64,000 nucleotides of DNA from Bosea sp. Tri-49 (GTDB taxonomy: Bacteria; Pseudomonadota; Alphaproteobacteria; Rhizobiales; Beijerinckiaceae): NCBI RefSeq assembly GCF_003952665.1, contig NZ_CP017946.1, positions 1,240,001 through 1,304,000 on the forward strand. The letters run 5' to 3'. Of the stretch, positions 1 to 8,800 are shown in pieces; within the stretch, counting starts at the first letter, position 1, and every line of letters starts with the position of its first letter. Position numbers and translations under genes: made by a program. Below the pieces are notes generated by a model that saw only the letters and a list, made by a program, of their open reading frames with translations, was not told where the DNA came from and did not search any database.

Positions 1-827
1 GCAGGCCAATAGACCGTGTGGAAGCGCACGATGTCCTTGCCGATGATGTGGACATCGGCCGGCCAGTAGTGCCAGCGCGGATTGCTTTCATCTGGGAAGC
101 CGCAGCCGGTGACGTAGTTGTTGAGCGCGTCGACCCAGACATACATCACATGCTTCGGATCGCCCGGGACCGGCAGCCCCCAGTCAAAGGTGGTGCGGCT
201 GATCGAAAGGTCCTCGAGCCCGCCCTGGACGAAGGAGACGATCTCGTTGCGGCGCGTCTCCGGCGAGACGAAGTCCGGCACGTCGCGATAGAGCGCGAGC
301 AGCTTGTCCTGATAGGCCTTGAGGCGGAAGAAATAGCTTTCCTCTTCGACCCATTCGACCGGCGTGCCCTGCCCGCCGAGGCGCGTGCCATCGGGCTGGA
401 GGGTGGTCTCTTCCTCGCCATAGAAAGCCTCGTCCCGGACCGAATACCAGCCGGAGTATTTGGCGAGATAGATGTCGCCATTCGCCTCCATCCGGCGCCA
501 GAGTTCCTGCGTCGAGGGCAGGTGGTCGGCGTCGGTGGTGCGGATGAAACGGTCGAAGGAACAACCAAGCCGCTGCTCCATCTCTTCGAAGCGCACGGCG
601 ATTCCGTCGACGAAGTCCTTCGGCGAGAGCCCGTTCTGCGCAGCGGTGCGCTGCACCTTCTGGCCGTGCTCGTCGGTCCCGGTCATGGCGAAGACGTCGT
701 AGCCGTCGAGGCGCTTGAATCGGGCGATCGCGTCCGCTGCCACCATCTCGTAGGCGTGGCCGATATGCGGCGGGCCGTTGGTGTAGTGGATCGCGGTCGT
801 CAGATAGAACTTCGGGGCCGAGGCCAT
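1..827 (-). CDS. metG: methionyl-tRNA synthetase, N-terminal part (cut by window edge)
   Basis: Charges tRNA-Met with methionine in the cytoplasm. The reverse strand from an ATG at 827 stays open to the window edge. It reads as a class I synthetase: the HIGH-type motif appears as HIGHAYE about 20 residues in, followed by the GTDEHGQK segment of the catalytic domain and, later, WVDALNNY typical of MetG. The C-terminal part, including the KMSKS loop, lies outside the window. It is the last visible gene of a leftward block, 26 bases after the holB stop, so co-transcription with holB, tmk and upstream genes is likely. Identification is secure; full length cannot be judged. Confidence 0.95.
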   Translation of the reverse strand, partial: MASAPKFYLTTAIHYTNGPPHIGHAYEMVAADAIARFKRLDGYDVFAMTGTDEHGQKVQRTAAQNGLSPKDFVDGIAVRFEEMEQRLGCSFDRFIRTTDADHLPSTQELWRRMEANGDIYLAKYSGWYSVRDEAFYGEEETTLQPDGTRLGGQGTPVEWVEEESYFFRLKAYQDKLLALYRDVPDFVSPETRRNEIVSFVQGGLEDLSISRTTFDWGLPVPGDPKHVMYVWVDALNNYVTGCGFPDESNPRWHYWPADVHIIGKDIVRFHTVYWP

Positions 828-853
828 GGGCTGTCCGGTCGTCTCAACGGGTT

Positions 854-1924
854 TCAGGCCGCGCGCGAACGGGAAACCGCCTCCGACAGATCGTGAAACA
901 GCGACATGACGAGGGGGCGGCGATCGAGATTGTAGGTTTCGACCTCGTTCGCGGCGCGTGCAAGTCTCTCCCACACCTCCGCAAGGGGCGCAAGCCGGGC
1001 CGGGCCGGCGGCGGCATGCGCGTGAAGATGGGCGCCGAGCCAGCCCTGCACGGTCTCGATCATGACGGCGAAATCGGCCTCGCCCGCCCTGCCCGCGACA
1101 TCCTCGCCAAGCGCCAGCAGCGCCGTAAGATCGATCGACGGCAATGCGTCGAGCCGCGCCCTCACCGCCTCGACCAGCGCCAGCGTCTCGGGATCGACAT
1201 AGGTCAACGCCCGCTTGACCGAGCCCTCGGACAGAGAGGCAGCGCGGCCAAGGGCCGAAGCGTCATAGGGCAGGCGCATGCGCTCCAGCGCGATCGCACC
1301 GGCCTGCGCGATATCGCCCTCGCCGAGCAGCTCGAAGGCAAGCAACCGGCAGCGCGAGCGAATCGTCGGCAGCACGCGGCCCGGCGCATGCGCGACAATC
1401 AGGAAGAGGCAGCGCGGCGGCGGCTCCTCGAGCAGCTTCAGCAGGGCATTGGCGCCAGGCCGGTCGAGGTCCTCGGCGGAATCGACGATGGCGACGCGCC
1501 AGCCGCCCTCGCCCGCGCTGGAGCCGAAGCGATCGATGATCCGGCGCACCAGGTCGACCGGGATGTTGCTGGTGAAGCTCTTGCCGTCAGGCTTGGCGAT
1601 GCGGCGCAGGAGGTGCAGGTCCGGATGCGACTGCGCTGCGATCTTACGGGTGGCGCTGTCCGTTTCCGGCATGGCGAGGTCACGGGCAGCATCCGCGCGA
1701 CGCACGGGATCGCCTTCGCCGAGCATGAAGCGGGCGGCGCGATAGGCGAAGCTCGCCTTGCCGATGCCTTCCGGGCCGCCGAGCAGCCAGGCATGGTGCA
1801 TGCGGCCAGAGCGCAGCGCCATCAGGAAGGCCTCTTCCTGGCTATGGCGGCCGATAAGTGCCAGCGTCTCCCGCGGATGCGGCGCGTTCGGCAGGCGGTC
1901 GGGGTCGTTGCTCGATTCGATCAT
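854..1924 (-). CDS. holB: DNA polymerase III subunit delta'
   Basis: Clamp-loader subunit that helps open the beta sliding clamp during replication. The 356-residue product has a P-loop-like [11 protein letters not shown] segment near residue 50, the conserved [12 protein letters not shown] stretch and the sensor-type TIRSRCRLL motif. These are the family hallmarks, and the length is normal for alphaproteobacterial HolB. Its start codon overlaps the stop of the upstream tmk gene by four bases (ATGA), an arrangement that usually means translational coupling. The tmk-holB pair is conserved in many alphaproteobacteria. Confidence 0.93.
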   Translation of the reverse strand: MIESSNDPDRLPNAPHPRETLALIGRHSQEEAFLMALRSGRMHHAWLLGGPEGIGKASFAYRAARFMLGEGDPVRRADAARDLAMPETDSATRKIAAQSHPDLHLLRRIAKPDGKSFTSNIPVDLVRRIIDRFGSSAGEGGWRVAIVDSAEDLDRPGANALLKLLEEPPPRCLFLIVAHAPGRVLPTIRSRCRLLAFELLGEGDIAQAGAIALERMRLPYDASALGRAASLSEGSVKRALTYVDPETLALVEAVRARLDALPSIDLTALLALGEDVAGRAGEADFAVMIETVQGWLGAHLHAHAAAGPARLAPLAEVWERLARAANEVETYNLDRRPLVMSLFHDLSEAVSRSRAA

Positions 1925-2607
1925 GCCGGCGCAATCTGCGGCAAGGGCAACCGACTGGAAAGCGCCGCCCAGGCCTTCTCCGCCAGGATTTCCGGCGTGA
2001 GGCTGGCATCGAGCACGACGCAGCGCTGCGGTTCCGCCGCGGCGATGTCGAGAAAGCCCTGGCGCAGACGCCGGTGGAACGCGATCGTTTCGCTCTCGAA
2101 ACGGTCAGTCGCCTCGCCCGGCTGCCGGCGCCGGGCAGCACGCGCCAGGCCGGTCTCGGGCGCAAGGTCGAGGATGAAGGTCAGCTCCGGCATCAGCCCG
2201 GCGATCGCGGCCGCCTCCAGCGCTGAAAGTTTGTCCCTGGCGATCTCGCCGAGCGTGCCCTGATAGACACGGGTCGAATCGATGAAGCGGTCGCAGATCA
2301 CCCAGGCGCCGCGCGCCAAGGCCGGCCTGATGCGGCTGTCGACATGGTCGATGCGTGCGGCCTGGAACATCAGCGCCTCGGCGAAGGCGCCGTAGGGCTT
2401 GATCCTGCCGGCGAGCAAGGCTTCGCGGATGCGCTCGGCCTTGGGCGAGCCGCCGGGCTCGCGCGTCAGCTCGACGGTGAGGCCCAGCGCCTCGAGCCGC
2501 GCTGCGAGCGCCTTGGCCAGGGTCGACTTGCCGGCCCCCTCCCCGCCTTCGAGTGTGATGAAATGCCCCGCAGGCCGCGCTTTCGCCCTTGTCCTGGTCT
2601 TGGCCAC
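1921..2607 (-). CDS. tmk: thymidylate kinase
   Basis: Phosphorylates dTMP to dTDP in DNA precursor synthesis. The P-loop GGEGAGKST follows the FITLE strand, the dTMP-binding TREPGGSP motif follows, and the DRFIDSTRVYQG segment is the usual DR(Y/F) signature. The open frame extends far upstream into the preceding gene. I chose the GTG at 2607, which sits two bases after the stop of the carboxypeptidase gene and gives 228 residues, the normal family size. It overlaps holB by four bases at its 3' end. Confidence 0.92.
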   Translation of the reverse strand: MAKTRTRAKARPAGHFITLEGGEGAGKSTLAKALAARLEALGLTVELTREPGGSPKAERIREALLAGRIKPYGAFAEALMFQAARIDHVDSRIRPALARGAWVICDRFIDSTRVYQGTLGEIARDKLSALEAAAIAGLMPELTFILDLAPETGLARAARRRQPGEATDRFESETIAFHRRLRQGFLDIAAAEPQRCVVLDASLTPEILAEKAWAALSSRLPLPQIAPA

Positions 2608-2609
2608 GC

Positions 2610-3803
2610 TCAGCTCCGCTTGAAGGCCTTGCGGACCCAGCCGGTCGCAGCCTCCATCAGCGCATCCAGCGCCCGCCGCTGCAGGCTGCCGACCGCAACC
2701 GTCTCGGAGGCGTAGAGCGGGAGCTCGAGCGTCTTGATCTCGCCGCGCGTGACCAGCAGGCGTGCGACCTCCGCGCCTTCTGCCACTGGTGCCTGCAGCG
2801 GACCGCGATAGATGATGCGGGCTGCGAGGCGCTCGCTGCTGCCGCGCGGCACCAGCAAATTGACCGGCCCCTTGGCCCTGAGAGCGACGCGGCCCTTCTC
2901 GCCACCGAAGACGCTGGCCTCGCCGACTGTCTCGCCCTCGGCGAAGACCTGCTTCTGCTCGAAGGAACGGAAGCCCCATTCGAGCAGCTTGCGGGCCTCG
3001 CTGGCGCGGTCGCGTGCATTCTTAAGCCCATTGACGACGACGATCAGCCGCTGGCCCTTCTGCACGGCTGAACCGACGAGGCCATAGCCGGTCTCGTCGA
3101 TATTGCCGGTCTTGAGGCCGTCGGCGCCGATATCCATGGCGAGCAGCGGGTTGCGATTGCTCTGCTTGATCTTGTTCCAGGTGAAGTCGCGCTGGCCGAA
3201 GATCCTGTAGAGCTCCGGATAGGTCTTGATGATGTGGTCGGACAGGATGGCCAGCTCGCGCGCCGTCACCTTCTGCTGCGGATCGGCCATACCGGTTGCG
3301 TTACGGAATTGCGACTTCGTCAGGCCGAGGGCATGGACGCGCTCGGTCATCACCCTGGCGAAGCTGGCCTCGTCGCCGGCCACGGCCTCGGCCAGCGCTA
3401 TCGCAGCGTCATTGCCGGATTGAACAATAAGTCCCTGCAGGAGGTCGCCGAGCTTCACGCGGCTGTGGACGATGGCGAACATGGTCGAGCCGCCGGAAAC
3501 GCCGCCGCCCTTGCGCCAGGCATTTTCCGAGATGGTGATCTCGGTCTCCAGCGTCATCTTGCCGGCGGCGATTTCCTGGAAGGCAACCAGTACGGTGGCG
3601 AGCTTAGCCATGCTCGCCGGCACCATCAGCTCGTCGGCAGCCTTCTCGTAGAGGACGGCGCCGCTGCCGGAATCGAGCAGGAGCGCGTAGGGCGAAGCCG
3701 ACTGGAACGCCTGTGCGCGGGCGAGGCCCGGCGCGAGCACGAGTAACATGGCGAGCAGAGCGAGAGTTCCGCGCAGCACCTGCGGAAAAGAGCCATGCAC
3801 CAT
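2610..3803 (-). CDS. D-alanyl-D-alanine carboxypeptidase (PBP5/6 family)
   Basis: Trims the terminal D-Ala from peptidoglycan pentapeptides in the periplasm. All three active-site motifs of the serine DD-peptidase fold are present: SMAK (nucleophile serine), SGN and KTG (in LKTGNIDETG). A Sec signal peptide with a long hydrophobic run ending in ALA-type residues (LARA before QAF) starts the protein. The ATG at 3803 gives a compact signal peptide; ATGs at 3824 and 3860 are possible alternatives that would add positively charged residues. The C-terminal half matches the PBP5 beta-domain, and an amphipathic C-terminal anchor with basic residues is visible (VRKAFKRS). It is first in the tmk-holB-metG run, with rlpA just upstream. 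Confidence 0.9.
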   Translation of the reverse strand: MVHGSFPQVLRGTLALLAMLLVLAPGLARAQAFQSASPYALLLDSGSGAVLYEKAADELMVPASMAKLATVLVAFQEIAAGKMTLETEITISENAWRKGGGVSGGSTMFAIVHSRVKLGDLLQGLIVQSGNDAAIALAEAVAGDEASFARVMTERVHALGLTKSQFRNATGMADPQQKVTARELAILSDHIIKTYPELYRIFGQRDFTWNKIKQSNRNPLLAMDIGADGLKTGNIDETGYGLVGSAVQKGQRLIVVVNGLKNARDRASEARKLLEWGFRSFEQKQVFAEGETVGEASVFGGEKGRVALRAKGPVNLLVPRGSSERLAARIIYRGPLQAPVAEGAEVARLLVTRGEIKTLELPLYASETVAVGSLQRRALDALMEAATGWVRKAFKRS

Positions 3804-3873
3804 CGCTGATCGACCTCGCGTCATATCGAGATCAGATGATGCGCCGGTCCGGGCGGTCAAGCCCGGGGCTGAC

Positions 3874-4992
3874 TCAATTCCGCGCCAGCGGCTGCAGCGT
3901 CTGCGCCTTCATGCTGGTGAAGCTGGCGCGTGGCACCGGCATCGGCGCAGTCACGGTCGCTGGACGCAGCACTGGGACCGGCTTGCCGGCATTGGCGATG
4001 GTGTCGAGATCGAAGGGCCTGGACGGCGGCAGGCGAACTCCGCGGACCGGCACGCCCTCCGTAGATGATGTCGTCGCGACGCTGGCGGCGATCGGGCTCT
4101 GCAGCGCGATCGTGCGCGGCTGCTCTGGGGCGTAGGCTTGCACGACTGGCTGAGCCTGGGCCGGAGCCGGCTCCACCCGGGCGGGCGCAGGTGCCGGCCT
4201 TGCGGCCTCATCATCGAGGTCGGGACCGGCCGAGCGGCCGAGATCGACCCGCTGCGCGGCGCTCGCGATCATCGTGCGGCTGCTCTGGCCCGGGATCGAG
4301 GCCGGCGAGCCATCGGTGCGCAGCGAGGCGAGCAGCATCTGGTCGTCAGAGCCGGCGAGCGAGGCCTGGCCGAGATATTCGATCTTGACGCGCGCTGTAC
4401 CAAGATGACGGAAGGCGAGCGCATCGGCGGTCTTCTGCGAGACGTCCATGACGCGGCCGCCATGGAACGGGCCGCGATCGTTGACGCGCACGATGATCGA
4501 GCGGCTGTTGGTGACGTTGGTGACGCGGGCATAGGCCGGCAGCGGCATGGTCGGATGCGCGGCGCTGATGCTCATTCGATCATAGACTTCGCCATTGGCG
4601 GTGCGACGGCCATGGAAAGCCTCGCCATACCAGGAGGCGGTGCCGACTGCGGTGAAGCCGACCGGCTTCTCATAGGGCGTATAGCGCTTGCCGGCGACGG
4701 TATAGCTGCGGCCGATCAGCTCGCGGCCGCCACCCTTCGGCACCGGCTGCCCCTCCTCCACCACGCGTGCGCTGGCGGGGCCATATTTCGAGGACGGGAA
4801 GGCGCCGATCTCTTTCGACTTGCCGCGGCGGGCGACCTGGTCATTGGCGCAGTTCGCCAAGAAGAGACCGGCCAGCACGACGCAGCCGAGACGAGTCGCC
4901 GTGGAGAAGGAAGAAGAATCGCGCGGGGCGTCGTCGCAATTGGCTGCAGGGGTGATCACCGCCGGTGCCGAAGTGCTCGCGCCTCGCATCAT
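3874..4992 (-). CDS. rlpA: RlpA-family septal lytic transglycosylase lipoprotein
   Basis: RlpA proteins cut stem-peptide-free glycan at the division septum from the outer membrane side. The sequence has a lipobox (LANC) after a hydrophobic segment, then a double-psi beta-barrel with GTASWYGEAFHG, TANGE and the catalytic-type VNDRGPF motif. No C-terminal SPOR domain is evident; the tail is instead rich in Ala, Pro and Gln, so septal targeting may be weak or different. The open frame runs up to 5202, but the ATG at 4992 has a GGGA about eight bases upstream and places the lipobox at a normal distance, giving 372 residues. Confidence 0.88.
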   Translation of the reverse strand: MMRGASTSAPAVITPAANCDDAPRDSSSFSTATRLGCVVLAGLFLANCANDQVARRGKSKEIGAFPSSKYGPASARVVEEGQPVPKGGGRELIGRSYTVAGKRYTPYEKPVGFTAVGTASWYGEAFHGRRTANGEVYDRMSISAAHPTMPLPAYARVTNVTNSRSIIVRVNDRGPFHGGRVMDVSQKTADALAFRHLGTARVKIEYLGQASLAGSDDQMLLASLRTDGSPASIPGQSSRTMIASAAQRVDLGRSAGPDLDDEAARPAPAPARVEPAPAQAQPVVQAYAPEQPRTIALQSPIAASVATTSSTEGVPVRGVRLPPSRPFDLDTIANAGKPVPVLRPATVTAPMPVPRASFTSMKAQTLQPLARN

Positions 4993-5389
4993 GCCGCATT
5001 CCCGTTCGTCGCGCCGAAAATGCTGCGCCGCCCAAGCCACCACCGTGGCAAGGTCGCAGTTTTCGACCAGTTCTATTAAGGGATCGTTAAGCGGCGGAAG
5101 CGCGTACGCGCCACCGTCAACGGAAGCCCAGCCCGGCCTTTGGGCGGGCATAAAGGTGTCGGAAATGCGGCAACTGTCAATCCGCCACCTTCCCGGCGCC
5201 ATTTTTCAGGGGAGCGTGACAAGCGCGCAACGCCCGAGCTCGCTTGTCAGCACGGCCTGAAGCTAAAGAAATCGAGGTGGAACAAGTTATTGAAAATATG
5301 TACCTTTTTGTAAATTTCAGCGCAGATCGCCGTATTCAAACCAGCTGCGGCTTGCAAAAATCCATCGGGAGCGGCAATGACAGGCCATC
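4993..5389. other. intergenic region between rlpA and tRNA-Ser
   Basis: About 400 bases with no convincing gene. An open frame continues upstream of the chosen rlpA start on the reverse strand, but its residues do not resemble a protein domain. The stretch should hold the leftward rlpA promoter and the rightward tRNA promoter; I could not assign either with confidence. AT content rises at about 5280-5330, just before the tRNA. Confidence 0.5.
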
Positions 5390-5479
5390 GGAAGGGTGGC
5401 CGAGTGGTTTAAGGCAGCGGTCTTGAAAACCGCCGTGGGTGCAAGCCCACCGTGGGTTCGAATCCCACCCCTTCCGCCA
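5390..5479 (+). tRNA. tRNA-Ser (UGA)
   Basis: A 90-base class II tRNA. The seven-base acceptor stem GGAAGGG pairs with CCCTTCC, the anticodon loop reads CTTGAAA with anticodon TGA, a long variable arm (GTGGGTGCAAGCCCAC) is present, the T arm contains GGTTCGAATCC, and CCA is encoded. Its 3' end is the attachment site of the element to the right; the gene remains complete because the element carries the same 3' bases. Confidence 0.97.
5463..5479 (+). other. attL core (tRNA-Ser 3' end)
   Basis: The 17 bases TCCCACCCCTTCCGCCA at the end of tRNA-Ser are repeated exactly at 25066-25082. The bases on either side differ, so this is the minimal shared core. Together with the integrase beside the far copy this marks the left boundary of an integrated element. 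Confidence 0.92.
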
Positions 5480-5540
5480 GAAATTCTATCGCTTAATTTC
5501 AACAATATTATCAATCGCTTGCATTAATACGAATGCAAGA

Positions 5541-5584
5541 TGGACCCAGAAAGCCCCCAAAGGTAGTCCCAGGAATTGGACCCA
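5541..5584 (+). other. candidate integrase arm-type sites, left end
   Basis: TGGACCCA occurs at 5541-5548 and again at 5577-5584, with GCCCCCAA at 5553-5560. The same two words occur in the same order near the right end (24970-25001). Short repeated words just inside both att sites are typical of tyrosine-integrase arm binding. Assignment is by position and repetition only. Confidence 0.5.
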
Positions 5585-5608
5585 TGTTTAGGGGGCGGAG
5601 GAGACGAC

Positions 5609-5809
5609 ATGGTTATTCACGACGACGCAGATATGGCCGAGGTGGTTCGCGAGTCGGTCGCGGCTTTGAAGGAAAGTGCTCGTCACGTTGGCAAAGCGGA
5701 TAGGCACATTTCGGACGCCCAGATTGCTGAAATCGAGGCCGCTATGGATACCCTCAAGAGGACGCTTGAGCTGAAGAAACGCGTCAACGAGACCGGACGA
5801 AGCCTGTAG
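5609..5809 (+). CDS. small hypothetical protein, 66 aa
   Basis: Unrecognised. The ATG at 5609 follows a strong GGAGGAG ribosome-binding site six bases upstream, which is why I prefer it to the upstream TTG at 5576. The product is charged and predicted mainly helical (DAQIAEIEAAMDTLKRTLEL), with no cysteines or membrane segment. It is the only rightward gene at the left end of the element, between the att site and the phage-like module. Small charged helical proteins in this position are often excisionase or regulatory factors, but nothing in the sequence proves that. Confidence 0.65.
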   Translation: MVIHDDADMAEVVRESVAALKESARHVGKADRHISDAQIAEIEAAMDTLKRTLELKKRVNETGRSL

Positions 5810-5834
5810 CGTTTACCGACTACCGCTCAGCCCC

Positions 5835-5877
5835 AAAAAAACAGGGGGAGGCTCCAGTTTCCTGAAGTCTCCCCCTG
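5835..5877 (-). terminator. intrinsic terminator of the phage-like module
   Basis: A perfect nine-base-pair stem (CAGGGGGAG at 5842-5850 with CTCCCCCTG at 5869-5877) is followed on the reverse strand by seven T residues (5835-5841). It lies just after the stop of the large ejection-protein gene, so it ends leftward transcription of the module. Confidence 0.85.
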
Positions 5878-5884
5878 CGGGTAA

Positions 5885-8800
5885 TTAGAACGCCCTCTCA
5901 GGCGCCTCGCGACGTGGTCGCCTGTCGAACTCGGGCAAGTCCCGCACGAAGGTGTTCATCAGGTGGACGAACGGGACCCAGTTGCCCCAAGGGAAGGCCT
6001 TGGCGACGTTTCTGACGTCCTGCTGCGAGAGCTGGTTGTCGCCGGATAGGACGTTCCCGACCATGCCCCCGACGCCCTTCTGGAGGTCATCGACGAGCCC
6101 GAAGGTGGGATTGCCGGTGATGAGATGGGACGGCTGCGAGGTCATCCGATAGCCGAAGACAGGGTCGACGCCGGCAGCACTGAGCGCCGTGTCTGCCAAG
6201 GACGGCATGAACGATGACCAGCTCGCGCGCTGAAAGCCGCCCGCAAGCAGCCCCTCCCACGACAGCGCCTTGTCCAGCCTCTCCTCCCGGCGTGGGTCCG
6301 TGGCGAAGCGATAGTGGCTGTAGGCGATGTGCGTCAGGACGCCACCGACGCCGGTCAGGAGGAACGTGGTCGCGGTCTCCCAGTCCCTCATGTGGATGTT
6401 GTGGATCAGGTGCCGAGACCACGCCCCCATCACGAAGGACCGGAACTGAAGGATGGTCTTGCCCAACGCATCCCCGACCATTCGATGCATAGCGCCGGGG
6501 TCGTTCTGCAGGATGGCGTACTTGGCCCAGCGGGTCGCCCCCATCTGGAACGCCGCAGCGGCCTCTTGATCGGGCCACTTCTCGATGTTCATCCGGGGCA
6601 ACTTCCGGCCCGCGACGTCGCCGTCGATGAAGGTCCGGTTCTCGCGGATCGACTTGAAGATCCGATTGCCCATCTCCTTGTCGATGCCCATGGCCGTCAG
6701 GCGGTCCCAGTTCACCGCGTCACCGTCCGCCATGTGGGCGAACTTGGCGTAGACGCCGCGCGCCGCGAAGCGCTGGAGCCCGGTGTTGATCGGGGCCATC
6801 AGCGACATGGCCGTGGTGGCCCGCTTCAGCTTCGCCATGGTGGCGTCGTAGCGGTCCCCGAGGGTATCCCCGAACCTGCCGTCGATGTGCCCCCCACCGG
6901 CCTCGATCTTCGAGTGCAGGCTGCCCCGCACCCAGTCAGTGCCGAAGTTGGTGAGGTACTCGATGTCCCGCGCAATCTCGTCATCGAGCTGCCCGGTGCG
7001 GGCGTCTCGGAGGATGTGGCGGAACGCCGGGACGGCCGAGAGGGTCGCCTTCAGGCCGACCGAGGAGGCGGCGTGGAAGAACTCGTTGACCTGGGCGAAG
7101 CCGACGTTCCCCATCACGCGGATGAAGTTGTAGTCGCGCAGCCGGCGCAGGGTCTGGCCCCACTTCGTCTGGTCGGCTTCCGAGCTGAGCCCGAGCACCT
7201 GCTTGCGCAGATAGTCGAGGTTCTGCCGGTCGAGTTCGAGGCCCTTCTCGCGGGCGTTGTTGTCCACCTTGCCGGCCTGGAACTGCTCGTCCCAGGTCTG
7301 CGCGAGGCGCTGCATCATCTTCTCCCAGTCGGCGTCCTTGGACAGACCGGTGATCAGCATCTCGGGCTCGTTGCTGGGCGGCTTCCACTCGCCGCTGATC
7401 TCGAAGACGGGCTCGCCGTTCTTCGTCTCGTTGACCTTCACGCCCTTCACGGTGCGCTTCCGGCCGTCCGGTGAGTGGACCTTCCAGTCCCCCTTCAGGG
7501 ACTTCAGGGCAGCCGCCAGGGCGTCATCGACCTTCGGGCCGGAGACCAGCTTCACGCCGCGCTCGGCGGCATAGTCGGCTGCGACCTCCAGCAGGTTGCG
7601 GATGGCTTCGGGGTCCTGGGTCTTGAGAGCCAGGCCGTCGATCCGCAGGTTGCCCATGTCGAGCTTCAGGTTCACCTCGCCGGCAGCCGTGAGGATGTCG
7701 GGCTGGGAGACGCTCTCCCTGATCTCGACGTCGGCCCGCTTGATCGGACGGACGTGCATGTCGGTGAAGAGCGGGTTCTTGACCCTGACCTGATGCAGGC
7801 CGAGCAGGCCGGACATCTGACGTGAGTACCCCTCGAAGACCGACAGGGCGTCGTTCTCGAAGAGGTCCATCAGCCGGAACTCCAACGTCTGGCCGTACCT
7901 CGGGTCCGACTTGTCGGTGACCACGAGATCGTCCTTGAACGTCTCGTCATACAAGGCTCGAGATTTGCCTCGGGGGGACGCGCCGGCCTTCGGGTCTTGC
8001 TTGCCCTTCAGGAGGCCGAGGACGTTCTCGATCTCCTCCGGCTTCATGGTCCCGAACTCCTCCATCATCTCGCGGAGGGCGTCCTGATCCTGGCCGGAGA
8101 CCGCACGGTCCCCCTTCATGTCCACGTCAGCGGCCAGCTCGCGCAGGCGCTTCACGTAGCCATCGGCCCACTTGCGGGCGACCGCATCGTCCACGCCGGG
8201 GTGCATGGCCTTGAAGCCCTTGGCGTAGGCGGCCTTGATCGCGGCATCGCCGAACAGCTTGGTCTTCTCGGCGATGCGCTGGTTGGAGCGCTGGCGCATG
8301 AGGTAGTTGGTGCTGTCCATCGTGCCCTCGAAGCCGGGCAGCGGTTCGAGCTGCGAGCCTGAGAGCTTGCCGGGGTTCTGCGCCAGATCGGCGTACTGCT
8401 GGTGCAGCTTGCGGATCGTGGCGGCCATCTGCTTGGCCTGCGGCGAGAACTCGGCCTCGCGCGTCGGGTCCGTGTTGCGGATGACGGCGGCAATCTCCTC
8501 GCGGAGGGTGCGCTCGGCCTCCGCCTTGTCAGCCCAGCCGATGTCCCGCTCCTTGAGGTAGGACTTGAACGCCGGCTGCCAGTCGCGAGCCAGCTCGCTC
8601 ATTGCGCTGTCGTGGACCCGCTGCTGATATTCGGTGGCGGCGAAGTCGTTCTTGATCGACTTGTCCTTGTTGCCCACCGCGTCGAGCCCGAGCTTGCCAC
8701 CTACGGCCCGCGCAACGGGGCTCTCGGAGGACTTGAGCTGGCCGACGCTGTCGAATCGCATGGAGCCCAAAGCGGTCTCGGGAGCGTCCGCCTTCATCCA

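Noticed and set aside
5390..5479. tRNA-Ser disrupted by integration
   Set aside because: The gene is complete with CCA; the element restored the 3' end.
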